DNA of 64,000 nucleotides from assembly GCF_042477335.2 (NCBI RefSeq), contig NC_091245.1, positions 230,639,501 through 230,703,500 on the forward strand, read 5' to 3'. The position numbers and the translations under genes are program-made. The notes under the pieces are model-generated. The model was not told where the DNA came from and searched no databases. It saw only the letters and a program-made list of their open reading frames with translations. Shown here piece by piece: positions 14,201 to 26,200 of the stretch (its first letter is position 1; every line of letters begins with the position of its first letter). This stretch comes from Ovis canadensis. Taxonomy: Eukaryota > Chordata > Mammalia > Artiodactyla > Bovidae.

Positions 14201-17200
14201 GGGGTCCTAAGGAGGGTAGTGTAAGCCAGGTTTAGAACAGTGGATGCCGAATCTGCTCTGGCATTACTGTCACACTGAGAGACGCAAAGATCAACTCGTC
14301 TGATAGCTGACATTTGCATTTTTAAAAAATTCCAGTGGGTAGGGATGCTCTGTACAAAATGCTCAGATGACTCACTGAAAGCAGTCGTTTGATTGAAAAC
14401 AATACAGAAGTCAGAAAAAGTACTGATTTAACACAGGCACCACTGCTACGTGCATGTACTGCCACCTGTTGTTAACTTCAGTGATTACTGAGAGTTCCAA
14501 CTTATTTCCCCAGGAAGGAAATGCAGCCTTTCTCTCAGGAGGTCCAATTCTGTTGCTCCCCACCTTCCTGTGCAGGCCAGCAGAGTCAGGCCCAGGGCTG
14601 GCTGCAGAAGGTGACAGGTTCTTCTGTGATCAGCTGAGGGTGCTTGGAATCAGCAGGACTTAGGTTTGAATTCTCACTTCATTCCCTAAGCACAATACTC
14701 AATCTGTATCCTCATCTGTAAAACAGGGTGTATAATTCAGTACTTTATAAGAAGGAAGCTCCAATACTTTGGCCACCTGATGCAAAGGGCTGACTCACTG
14801 GAAAAGACTGGGATGCTGGGAAAGATTGAAGGCAAGAGGAGAAGGGGATGACAGAGGACGAGATGGTTGGATGGCATCACCGACTCAAATGGACATGCGT
14901 TGGTGGACTCAATGGATTCAAGCAAACTCCAAGAGATAGTGGAGCACAGGGAATCCTGGCGTGGTGCAGTCCGTGGGGTCGCAGAGGGTTGGATGTGACT
15001 GAGCGATAGAAAGATTGAAGGCAGGAGGAGAAGGGGACGACAGAGGATGAGATGGTTGGATGGCATCACCGACTCAATGGACATGAGTGAGTAAACTCTG
15101 GGAGTTGGTGATGGACAGGGAGGCCTGGCGTGCTGCAGTCCATGGGGTCGCAAAGAGTTGGACACGACTGAGTGACTGAACTGAACTGAGTGACAGAACA
15201 ACAAAGAAAGATGAGAGGATTTAGCTCAGAGCTGGCATAGGACAGGTGCTTTGTACACAGTCATCCTCCTCGCTACTTTCTGAAAGCCTACACAAAGGAA
15301 CACAGGATTTTAAAGGTGATGCGACTTTGTAAAGAGGCCCTTGAAGTCACATACTTGAACACCTGGCCTGTCACGGCAATTCCTGATACACAACTGACTC
15401 TCTGAGAGCGTCCTGAGCTGACTTGAACTGTTAGGCAGCTTGAACATTTATTGAGATGGAACTTGTCTCCTTTCAATTTTCTTCCATTAGAATATTTTTT
15501 TTTCTGGAGTAATCTAATATGTTCAGGTTACCCTTTGATCCCATATAAATTAAGCTTTAAAATTCATTGTTTGTAGTTGGTAAAAAATTTTTAAAAAGTC
15601 AACCATTTTTAACAATAAAACTCAAGATCCATGGATTGGACAATAGTGGGAAATAAAAGTGCAAATTAAAAACAGACATATTTTAAAATAAAGACATTTC
15701 AAATTAAACCTAATTTGAATCTAGAATTATATCAGTTCAGTTCAGTTCAGTCGCTCAGTCCTGTCCGACTCTCTGTAACCCCATGAATTACAGCACGCCA
15801 GGCCTCCCTGTCCATCACCAACTCCCAGAGTTTACTCAGACTCATGTCCATCGAGTCGGTTATGCCATCTAGCCATCTCATCTTCTGTTGTCCCCTTCTC
15901 CTCCTGCCCCCAATCCCTCCCAGCATCAGAGTCTTTTCCAATGAGTCAACTCTTTGCATGAGGTCGCCAAAGTATTGGAGTTTCAGCTTTAGCATCAGTC
16001 CTTCCAATGAATACCCAGGACTGATCTACTTTAGAATTATATATATTTCCTATTTATAGAATAAAGTCTTGAAGAGAAGATGATACTACATAAACAGATT
16101 ATAAACACACAAAATTACTGATAACACGGCAAAATAAAGTTTAAAACATCCAAAGAAATACATTTCATTCTGCAGAAAGCTTGATCATAAATTCTGATGT
16201 TTTGCCCCCAAACTGACCTTTGTGCTAAGGACCTTAGACCTAAATCAACCATCCCACACAGCGTTTCTAACTCAGGAAAGGCAAAGAAAAAAAACAGGGA
16301 AGGATTTAGTAGTTGGAGCAAAGTGAAAAAAACACCTCAGGTAGAAATTCAGAAAATCGCCTTAGTAACATATTATCACCGTGGGAAACTGCGCAGACCT
16401 TCTTACAGGGCGAGCCTTATAATTCCTTGTAGCAGTAATCATCAAGAATGTTACTCTCAGGAAAAGGAAATTATATGACACAGCAGCTAATAGTTCAGCG
16501 GGGATTTTAGTAAAGACATCTTAAAACAGACTCAGGTTTCAAGGAGGATTTGTTTGCCTTCAGCCTTTAAGCAGGTTTAAGATGAAGGCAGCTTTTAGGA
16601 AGACTCGACTGCAGCTCCCAAGCAGCGGCCAGGCTGTAGGGTGAGTGGGCTCCCCTGGTGCTGCTGAGAGTCTCTGGGCTGCAGGGTCGGGGACCATGAC
16701 CCCTGTTTGGGGCCCCTTCCCACCTTGGGGAGGCATGGCCGCCCTGAGGCTCTTCCTCTGGCTGCCTGGAGCCCACGCCTCTGTCCTTCCCACTGCTGTG
16801 GGGCCTCACTCACAACAAGGCTACACAGTCTTGGGAGATTCCAGCAGTTGGGGGGCTAATTTGCCTGGATCTCTCCAGCACAGTCTGAGGTGAAAACAAA
16901 ACTCCGTCCTCTTCTTGTTAATTAGTGTATAATTGAAAGCATCTAATTCGAGGTTACTTGATGTTTGGAGTGGTGCTTGGCAGACTGGTACGTGCAAAAA
17001 GCTGCTTGACATGTGTCTTGCCTTGGATTTGATTTCTGGAAGGTCTGTGTCCTGGTCACCCCAGGAACTGCTTCTCCTTATGCCACGAACAACCACACTG
17101 TTGCCCAGGGTTACTGACAGGGAGCCAAGCGCCTGAGAAGGGGCTGTCCTAGATGAGGAAGGCCCAGAAATGCAAAGAAATAAAAAGACTAAGTGTGTCT

Positions 17201-20200
17201 TCTGGACGTCTCTGTGACTTCATGTGGCTTTTTGAGTGCCAGTTCCTATCACCCAGAATTAGGAAGGCATCTAGTTGAGAGGCTGTTCAGCCTCAGTGTC
17301 CTCTTGGCATTTATAGTGAGGGAAACTGTTGCTTGGGGCTTCCTGGGTGGCTCAATGGTAAAGAATCTGCCTGTAATTCAGGAGACTCAGGTTCGATCCC
17401 TGAGGGTTGGGAAGATCCCCTGGAGGAGGGCATGGCAACCCACTCCAGAATTCTGCCCTGGAGAATCCCTGTGGTCAGAGGAGCCTGGCGGTCTATAGTT
17501 CATGGGGCTGCAAACAGTCCAACATGACTGAGTGACCAAGCATCCCATAGCATTTACATATATAGGGCTTCCCAGGTGGCTAAGTGGAAAGAATTCCCCT
17601 GTAGTGCAGCAGACCTGGGTTCAGTCCCTGGGTCAGGAAGATCCCCTGGAGGAGGGCATGGCAACCCACTCCAGTATTCTTGCCTGGAGAATCCTATGGA
17701 CAGAGGAGCCTGGTGGGCTACAATCCATGAGGTCGCAAAGACCTGGACATGACTGAAGTGACTAAGCAGCAGCAAACTGTTACTCAGAAAATGTTTGCAC
17801 TGATTTCTCACTACCATCACCAGACGTATTATGAAATAACACACAGAACTGAGAGAATGATGGAGTAGCAAAGATCTTACCTCCTAAGAAACCTAGCTAT
17901 CTGGTGATAACATTTGGTAGAAAGATAATACTTTTTTTCTTTTCACAATACAAGGAAAAAGCCAGTTTACTCCCTGGAAGAAGTGATGGCTGGTCCTAAA
18001 GTCTGCTGTGATTCTACTGGGGGCAGCAGCATTGGAAACCCAGCCTTTGCTCTGGCCTTGGGTTTCGATGACTGAGAGTGGGCTGATGTGATGGCCAGCT
18101 CCAAAACCCAGAACTAATTTGGTGTTTCTCGATTTTAGAAACAGGAATCTCCCACCACCAGCTGAAACTGCCCGCATTCACACAGAAATGTTTAAGATTC
18201 TTCGGTGCTATACCCTACACCACTCCTGAAACTTCACTTGCACAGCTGCATTAAGTGTGAGTTTAAAAGTATGTTCACTACTTTCTTGCCCTGGGTTGAA
18301 CAACCATCAACCAACCAACAACCATTATGGGCAAGCTGTGCTCAATCACTCAGTCATGTCCAACTCTTTGCGACCCTATGGACTGCAGCCCGCCAGGCTC
18401 CTCTGTCCATGAGATCTTCCAGGCAAGAATACTGCAGTGGGTTGCCATTTCCCTCTCCAGGGATGGGCAAGACAGGGGTTGCTTAAAGAACTCAGATAAC
18501 TTGCCCCCGATCTGTGACAGCCTGAGTATTAAAATGTCCCAACTCTCCTCTTCCCTCTGTCTGGTCCCTCTGTAATAAGACTGTGGCTTCTCCATCCAGA
18601 GGTAGAGTCTATTTCCTGATCCCTGGGCTGCCCTTCTGATCTGCTATGGCCAACAGAGCGTAGAGGAAGTGATGGCGTTAGCGTTCTGAGTTTCCCCCTG
18701 CAGGGAAAGCTGCCACTGCCCAGGTCCAGCTCGGCCTGCTGGCAGAAGACAGACTTTGCAGCACAGAGCTCAACTGGCAATCGTCCCAACTGAGGCCCCA
18801 GGCACCTGAGAGAGCTCAGTGAAGAGCAGTAGAGGCACCTTGCCAACCCATAGCTGACCACAGACCAGGAGGAAGCCCCATGTGCACCCAGGTCTGACCA
18901 GCAGTAGAAATCAATGCTTACCATCTGACGCCACTGACGTGGGTGGGTTTTTATTATATATCATCACTGTGGCAGCAGATAACTGGTGAAAGGTTACAGA
19001 GCAAGAGGCTACAGGCTGTACCTCCAATGGCCTTTCCCCCATACTGCACTTAATCTCAGGTGTGGATTTATCAAGTCTTGCCTGTGATGGCAATATAATT
19101 TTAAGTGCATATACCTCCCGTTGTTGTTTTTTGTTTAGTTGCTAAATCGTGTCCGACTCTTTTGTGATCCCATTGTCTGCAGCCCACCATGCTCCTCTGT
19201 CCATGAGATTTCCCAAGCAAGAATACTGGAGCAGGTGGTCATTCTCTTCTCCAGGGGATCTTCCTGACCCCTGGAGCAAACCCGAGTCTCCTGCATTGGC
19301 CTGCAGATTCTTTACGGCTGAGCCACCAGGGAAGCCCATGTATTAATCCTGTAGTTGCCCATAATTTCAAGGCAACTGTATGGTTTCCTTAAGAAACAGA
19401 GTAAAAGGGAACTTCAAAACGCCTAGGCATTTCAAACATGCATTGCTCACCTTCTGTCCAAAACCACTGTGGTTATGAGAGCCTCTGGCTTTGCTGTTAC
19501 TCATTGCTCAGTATGTGAGCAATCCCAGACTAGCAATCCCAACTAGTCTGTGGCTGGGCTGTTAAAATATATTACCTCTATTTATTTTAATGGATCTTTG
19601 ATGCATTATTCAAAGGCTTTCTACATAAAGCCTTTCTATATTTGCTGTTGTATGAGAATTTCAAAGGAGATAGACTATAAAATGTATGCTGTAATTAACC
19701 AAGGATAGCTGTAAACACGTTTCACTTTTCTAAGAATTTGTCATGAAGAAGGAGTGGGGGAACACCTGAGCTCTGGGTAAGTTTTAGATACACAGGGTGT
19801 ATGATGGTGTCTATACAGGATGCACTGAGGTGGGTTAAAATGAAGCGCTGCTAGGGACTTCCCTGGAGGCCCAGTGGTTAAGACTCGGAACTCCCACTGC
19901 AGGTGGCATGGGTTTGATCTCTGGTCTGGGAACTTGATGCTTTTGAACTTGGTGTTGGGAAAGACTCTTGAGAGTCCCTTGGACAGCAAGGAGATCCAAC
20001 CAGTCCATCCTAAAGGAGATCAGCCCTGAATATTCATTGGAAGGACTGATGCTGAAGCTGAAACTCCAATACTTTGGCCACCTGATTCGAAGAACTGATT
20101 CATTTGAAAAGACCCTGATGCTGGGAAAGATTGAGGGCAGGAGGAGAAGGGGACGACAGAGGATGAGGTGGTTGGATGGCATCAGTGACTCGATGGACAT

Positions 20201-23200
20201 GAGTCTGAGCAAGCTCCGGGAATTGGTGATGGACAGGGAAGCCTGGGGTGCTGCAGTCCATGGTTTTGCAAAGAGTTGGACAGGACTGAGCGACTGAACT
20301 GACCTGAACTGGGAACCAACATTCTGCATGCCATGCAGCATGACCAAAAAAACCAGAAAAAAATTGTGAAACACCTTTGCCATTTCCCAAACCTTGCTCT
20401 TCACTCTTCTTTTCCCTACTGACTCTTTCATATTGACATTTACCATGAGATTTACAGAATTACTATTCAGAAAAGGAAAGGCAAAGTTTCTGTTTCCCAA
20501 TGTTATTGTGAAAGTATACTATTTCTTATTTTACTTTAGTGGGACTGTGTTAAGTTCCTTTTGCTAAAGACTGTGTAATGCATGGGGTAATCATTTGACT
20601 TTTAAAAAATTTAAAATTGAAGTATAGTTGCTGTACAGTATTATATGTTACAGGTGTGTAATATAGTGATTCACAATTTTTAAAGGTTATACTCTTCTTA
20701 CAGTTACTATAAAAATACTGGCTCTATTTCCCGTTGTACGCTACATCCCTGTAGCTTATTTTACACCAAATAGTTCGTACTTCTTACTCCCCTCCCCCTC
20801 TGATGCCTCTCTCTCTTACCGCTCCCCACCGCCATCTCTCAGAGGTACCCAATGTGGTAACCACTAGTTTGTCCTCTATAACTGTGAGTCTGTTTCTTTT
20901 TTGTTATATTCACTAGTTTGCTGTATTTGGTAAGATTCCACATATAAGTGATATCATACAGTATTTATCTTCCTCTGTCTGACAATTTCATTGAACCTAA
21001 TGCGCTCCAAGTCCATCCATGTTGCTGCAAGTGATAACATTTCATTCCTCCTTAAGGGCTGAGTTAAGCTGACTTTTTGAAGAGTGATATTCATACAACA
21101 GGTTCAAATACTGCTGGTCTAACATATAACATCACACACACAGTGATGCTTGTAAGTATATCAGAAAAAAGGGGGTGTTTAACTATTCATTCATTCATTC
21201 AGTGATCAGGCAAGAACACCTCTGAAAACCCCATAGCACTGGTCAGCCAGTGCTGAGCCTAAGACCCCCACTATTCCTCTCTTCCCCACACCTCCACAGG
21301 CCAGGACACAGGCCTTCTAGTTCCCTACAGTCCCACCTATTGCCTTTTATCTGGGCAACCTCATTCCTTCAAGCTTCTTCCTGGCCCCTGCAGGCATTTT
21401 ATAGTTCATGACCCCTGTATTGAATGGATGCATGGAAGTAGTTGATCTAGGAAGAGAAACCAGGTCTTTGAACAGGTACCAAATGCTTGGATCATTAAAT
21501 CACAATATACAAACAGAAATGTGGAATATATAAAGCACTGGGACAAAACTGAAAAACACTTACTAGACACTCCTTATCCTACATATGAGAAAAGAAACAC
21601 TTTCACTTAACCTGAACGTTAATTAGCAAGTAAGGTGTTAACCGAGAAGAGTGAATGAGCTGGGAGCTAACTGCAGAAGAAAGGCCATTGGCCACTGGAG
21701 GTGGGGTGAGCAAATGCAGAGAGGGATGGAAAGCCGACCCTCCAGCAGTTATGTGTCAGAGACGGTAAGGGTTGTTTCAAACTGTGTGCTAGAGACAGGA
21801 CTGGGGGACAGGGCCATCATGTCTCTTCATGTCCTGTCCTGTCCTGACCCCGCATCTTACAGGACTCGGGCTTCCGGGGGTGGGAGAGTGTGGACGGCCC
21901 TCTCTGGGTTTTCTTCTCCCAGTTCCGGGCAGACCTCTTGTCTTCTCTCTTTTCTAACGCTCGTTAGTTCTGGACCTTCCATCTGTATGTGTTCACATGA
22001 GGGCTGGTGGGCATCCAACTCCACAGAGTCTTCTCACTACTTAAGAGGCTAGGGGTGGACTAGCACTCACCAGCTTTTCTCTGGTGAAGTGCCAGCCTCT
22101 GGAACCTAGCCTGATTCTTCAGGGAGCCATAAACACCTGCATTCCTAAGACAGCTGCTGGTTCTAATTCCACATCAGTATCCAGTCCCTTCACTAATGAC
22201 CACTTACATGTAATTAAATTTGGAATTATAGGGTCTTAATGTTAAAAAATGCATTTTCACCAGAAATATTTTCTGCATGAACTGAAGACTAGAATGAGAC
22301 CTCTTCTGATACTGCAATAATGATGGAATAAAACAGTCATCTCTCCTAAGTGCCAAATGTGGTACACTTTCATCTTAATTAAAGCCAAATGATTTCTAAG
22401 TCATCTACATCCTCAAATACAAAGTTACCACTTTTGAGCATCTACTATGTTGTAGGCACTTAATAAGTATTATCTCTAATTCTCAGATACACATAAAACA
22501 AGTATGATGAACTCCACTTTACATATAAGAAAATCAAGGCTCACAGATTAAATTATACAAGGTCACAAAGCTGGCATTCTATTATAAGAGAGTGTGGTGA
22601 GAAGCCAGGCACTTTAACAAGGCTAGAATAAATTCATGAATGGAAGAATAAAAGACAAGATGAAAAAATAAAAGCAAAACAAAACACAAAAAATGGGGAA
22701 CAACTTCAATGTCTAACGATAAGCGATTCAAGTATATTATGGTGAAATACATGATTGGCCATTATGCGGCTGGCAAAAAATATGAACAGTTATGAAATGG
22801 GCAAATGGTCTTGATGTATTGTTAAGTCAAAAAGAAAAACCAAACTCTAAAACAATAGGTATAGTATGATTCCAACTCTGTAAACAAAAATGTGGAGATA
22901 CATGTACAGAAAAAGTGGCAGGAAATACACCTAGATATTTTTTGATGGAAGAAATTCAGCTGACTTTTAACTTCTCTCTTTTGAGTGCCTCTAAATTTCA
23001 AACATCCACTGGATCATCGAAAAAGCAAGAGGGTTCCAGAAAAATGTTTATTTCTGCTTACAAAGCCTTTGACTGTGTGGATCACAAAAAACTGTGGAAA
23101 ATTCTGAAAGAGATGGGAATACCAGACCACCTGACCTGCCTCTTGGGAAACCTGTATGCAGGTCAGGAAGCAAGAGTTAGAACTGGACATGGAACAATGG

Positions 23201-26200
23201 ACTGGTTCCAAATAGGAAAAGGAGTACGTCAAGGCTGTATATTGTCACCCTGCTTATTTAACTTCTATGCAGAGTATATCATGAGAAACGCTGGGCTGGA
23301 GGAAGCACAAGCTGGAATCAAGACTGCCGGGAGAAATATCAATAACCTCAGATATGCAGATGACACCACCCTTATGGCAGAAAGTGAAGAACTAAAGAGC
23401 CTCTTGATGAAAGTGAAAGAGGAGAGTGAAAAAGTTTTCTTAAAACTCAACATTCAGAAAACTAAGATCATGGCATCTGGTCCCATCACTTCATGGGAAA
23501 CAGATGGGGAAACAGTGGAAACAGTGGCTGACTTTATTTTTCTAGGCTCCAAAATCACTGAGAAGACTCTTGAGAGTCCCTTGGGCTGCAAGGAGATCCA
23601 ACCAGTCCATCCTAAAGGAGATCAGTCCTGGGTGTTCATTGGTAGGACTGATGTTAAAGCTGAAACTCCAATACTTTGGCCAACTGATGCGAAGAGCTGA
23701 CTCATTTGAAAAGACCCTGATGCTGGGAAAGATTGCGGGCAGGAGGAAAAGGGGATGGCAGAGGATGAGATGGTCGGATGGCATCACTGACTCGATGGAC
23801 GTGGGTTTGTGGACTCTGGGAGCTGGTGATAGACAGGGAGGCCTGGCATGCTGTGGCTCATGGGGTCGGACACGACTGAGCGACTGAACTGAAGTTGCTA
23901 TGTGTGGGCATTTAGCAGGATTAAAAAAGGAAAAGGAGAGAAAATGGGCGAGTTGATTAGCATTTGTTTGTTGGAGAAAGGTGAGTAGGATTAGATATTT
24001 GACAGCTGGAAGAGGACCACTGTGTGTGTGACTCAGATGGTATCTATGCAGAGACCATGACTCACACATGAGTCAGGCTGGCTTTTGTTTCTGGCAGGGA
24101 GCTGAGGTGGGGGTGGTGCAACATCCTCTTTGAGGGCAGTGAGAAACGTATCTTCTTGCAAGTGGACATTTCTGTGGATGGATTCTTTGATTCAACTGTT
24201 GTCATCCCTCCCCAGCCTAGCCCTAACCTCCTTCTCCTTTTTGCATCTGCACAAATAACAGACTCTTAAGCGATGGATATACATGTAACTGTTTGTATTT
24301 TTCTTTTTTTTTGAACTTTGCCTTAAAAAAAAATTTTTTTTTGACTGTGCCACACTGGGATCTTAGTTCCCTGACCAGGGATCAAACCCATCTCCTGAAG
24401 TGGAATATCCCCTGGAGTTGAAGCATGGAGTCTTAACCACACGACTGCCAGGGAAGTCCCTCACTGAATTTTTAAAGCCAGCCTGCCTATTGATTCTGCT
24501 CAGCCCAGGTGGAGTTTAAACTTGTATCTGCCTGACCTACTGATGATTTTCAGCTGCTGGAGCTCAAGTTCAGCTCATACCCCTTCCAGACCTGTGATAA
24601 GGTCTGTGCTGCTGCTGCTGTTTAGCTGCTTAGTCATGTCCAACAATCTGCGACCCCATGGACTGTAGCCCACAAGGCTCCTCCATCCATTAATACTGTA
24701 GTGGGTTTGCCATTTCTTCTCCAGGGGACATTCCCGACCCAGGGATTGAACCCTCATCTCCTGCTTGGCAGGTGAATTCTTTACCACTGAGCCACCTGGG
24801 AAGCCCTAAGGTCTGTGAGGTTAGGTTAAAGATAGGGCAGTTGAAGACTCAGTGCCTGTGGATGTTTTTGAGTGGTATGCTTGGATTTGGTGCAAATTTT
24901 AACTGCAAATTCTTTTATTCCCTTGAACATTGAATTACTGCTTTCACCACTTTTCATGTTTATGTTTTAAAAAACACTGGGGCTACCATTTAGGCTTGGT
25001 CCCATAGTAAGCTTTATCTCAGAGACTTTCTGTTTCATGATTTAATTTGTGGTCATCTGATTCCATTCAGTCATTGGGAGAATGCAGTAGATTTACTGAA
25101 TTGTGCTAATTCTGTGACACTTGGTTATTCATCTTGGGCCATCTTTTAAAGCCTGGATATGTCTCACGATCTCAGTCACCCACATAGCTGGCGGCATAAC
25201 TGTTCTACTAGGCAGTAGTCCCATTAGCCAACAAACCGTATGAGGACCGATAAGAAGGAGGTAGGCTCTGGAAGTTGGCTATCCATACCTTCTGAAGGAA
25301 ACATGCAGAATGGGGGTTGGCTTGGAAGGTGATATGCAGCAGCTCCTGATGGCACAAGGGGTGACACTGTGGGGAAAGAGGGACACCTCCAAGGGAAACT
25401 GGTTAAAGGAGGATTGAATTGTGAATGTGAAAAGGGTGTAGGACTACCGTAACCAATTTCCCCTTTTCTTATTTTTTTGTAAGCACAAAAGACACATGTG
25501 ACAAAAATGTATATCCAAATAAACCTGAAAGAGGTTTTCAATAAAACAAAAATTCTGGAATTCCCTGAAAATCCAGTGGTCAGGATTCTGAGCTTCCACC
25601 GCAAGGGACACAGGTTTGATCCTTGGAAACTAAGATTCCACACGTACAGGGCACAGCTCCCCCTGCCCCCCTGCTGCCCTGATTAACAACAAAAAAATAA
25701 AATTCTATGCGTTAAGGAGGCATGTGTCACCATTTAACTGACAGTGATTTTCTGAAATATCTTGCATGGGTTTTTAATGCATGTGATAATCTGATTGAGC
25801 TATGGTTTTTCCAGTAGTCCAGGATATGAGAGTTGGATCATAAAGAAGGCTGAGTGCTGAAGAACTGATGCTTTCAAATTGTGGTGCTACAGAAGACTCT
25901 TGAGAGTCGCTTGGACAGCAGAGAGATCAAACCAGTCAATCCTAAAGGAAATCAACCCCAAATATTCACTGGGAGGACTGTTGCTGAAGCTGAAGCTCCA
26001 ATATCTTGGCTACCTGATGCGAAGGGCCAACTCATTGAAAAAGACTGATGCTGGGAAAGATTGAAGGCAAAAGGAGAAGGGGCAGAAAAGGATAAAATGG
26101 TTAGATGGCATCACTGACTCAATGGACATGAACTGAGCAAACTCCAGGAGATAGTGAAAGACAGAGGAGCCTGGCTTTCTATAGACCAAGAGGTCACAAA

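Noticed and set aside
16560..16893. Cluster of overlapping frames in GC-richer DNA, possible hidden exon
   Set aside because: Frames on both strands are equally open, which reflects GC content; no acceptor/donor pair in phase with SCHIP1 and no recognised peptide.
17334..17777. tRNA-like genes in SINE heads
   Set aside because: Bov-tA and CHR elements derive from tRNA and keep box-like motifs, but they lack a full cloverleaf and are repeats.
21651..22052. 133-codon open frame on the plus strand in intron 2
   Set aside because: No similarity I know and no exon-like flanks; length is within chance expectation for 64 kb over six frames.
22915..23700. Functional reverse transcriptase gene
   Set aside because: 5'-truncated, internally deleted and frameshifted BovB LINE; no endonuclease domain.
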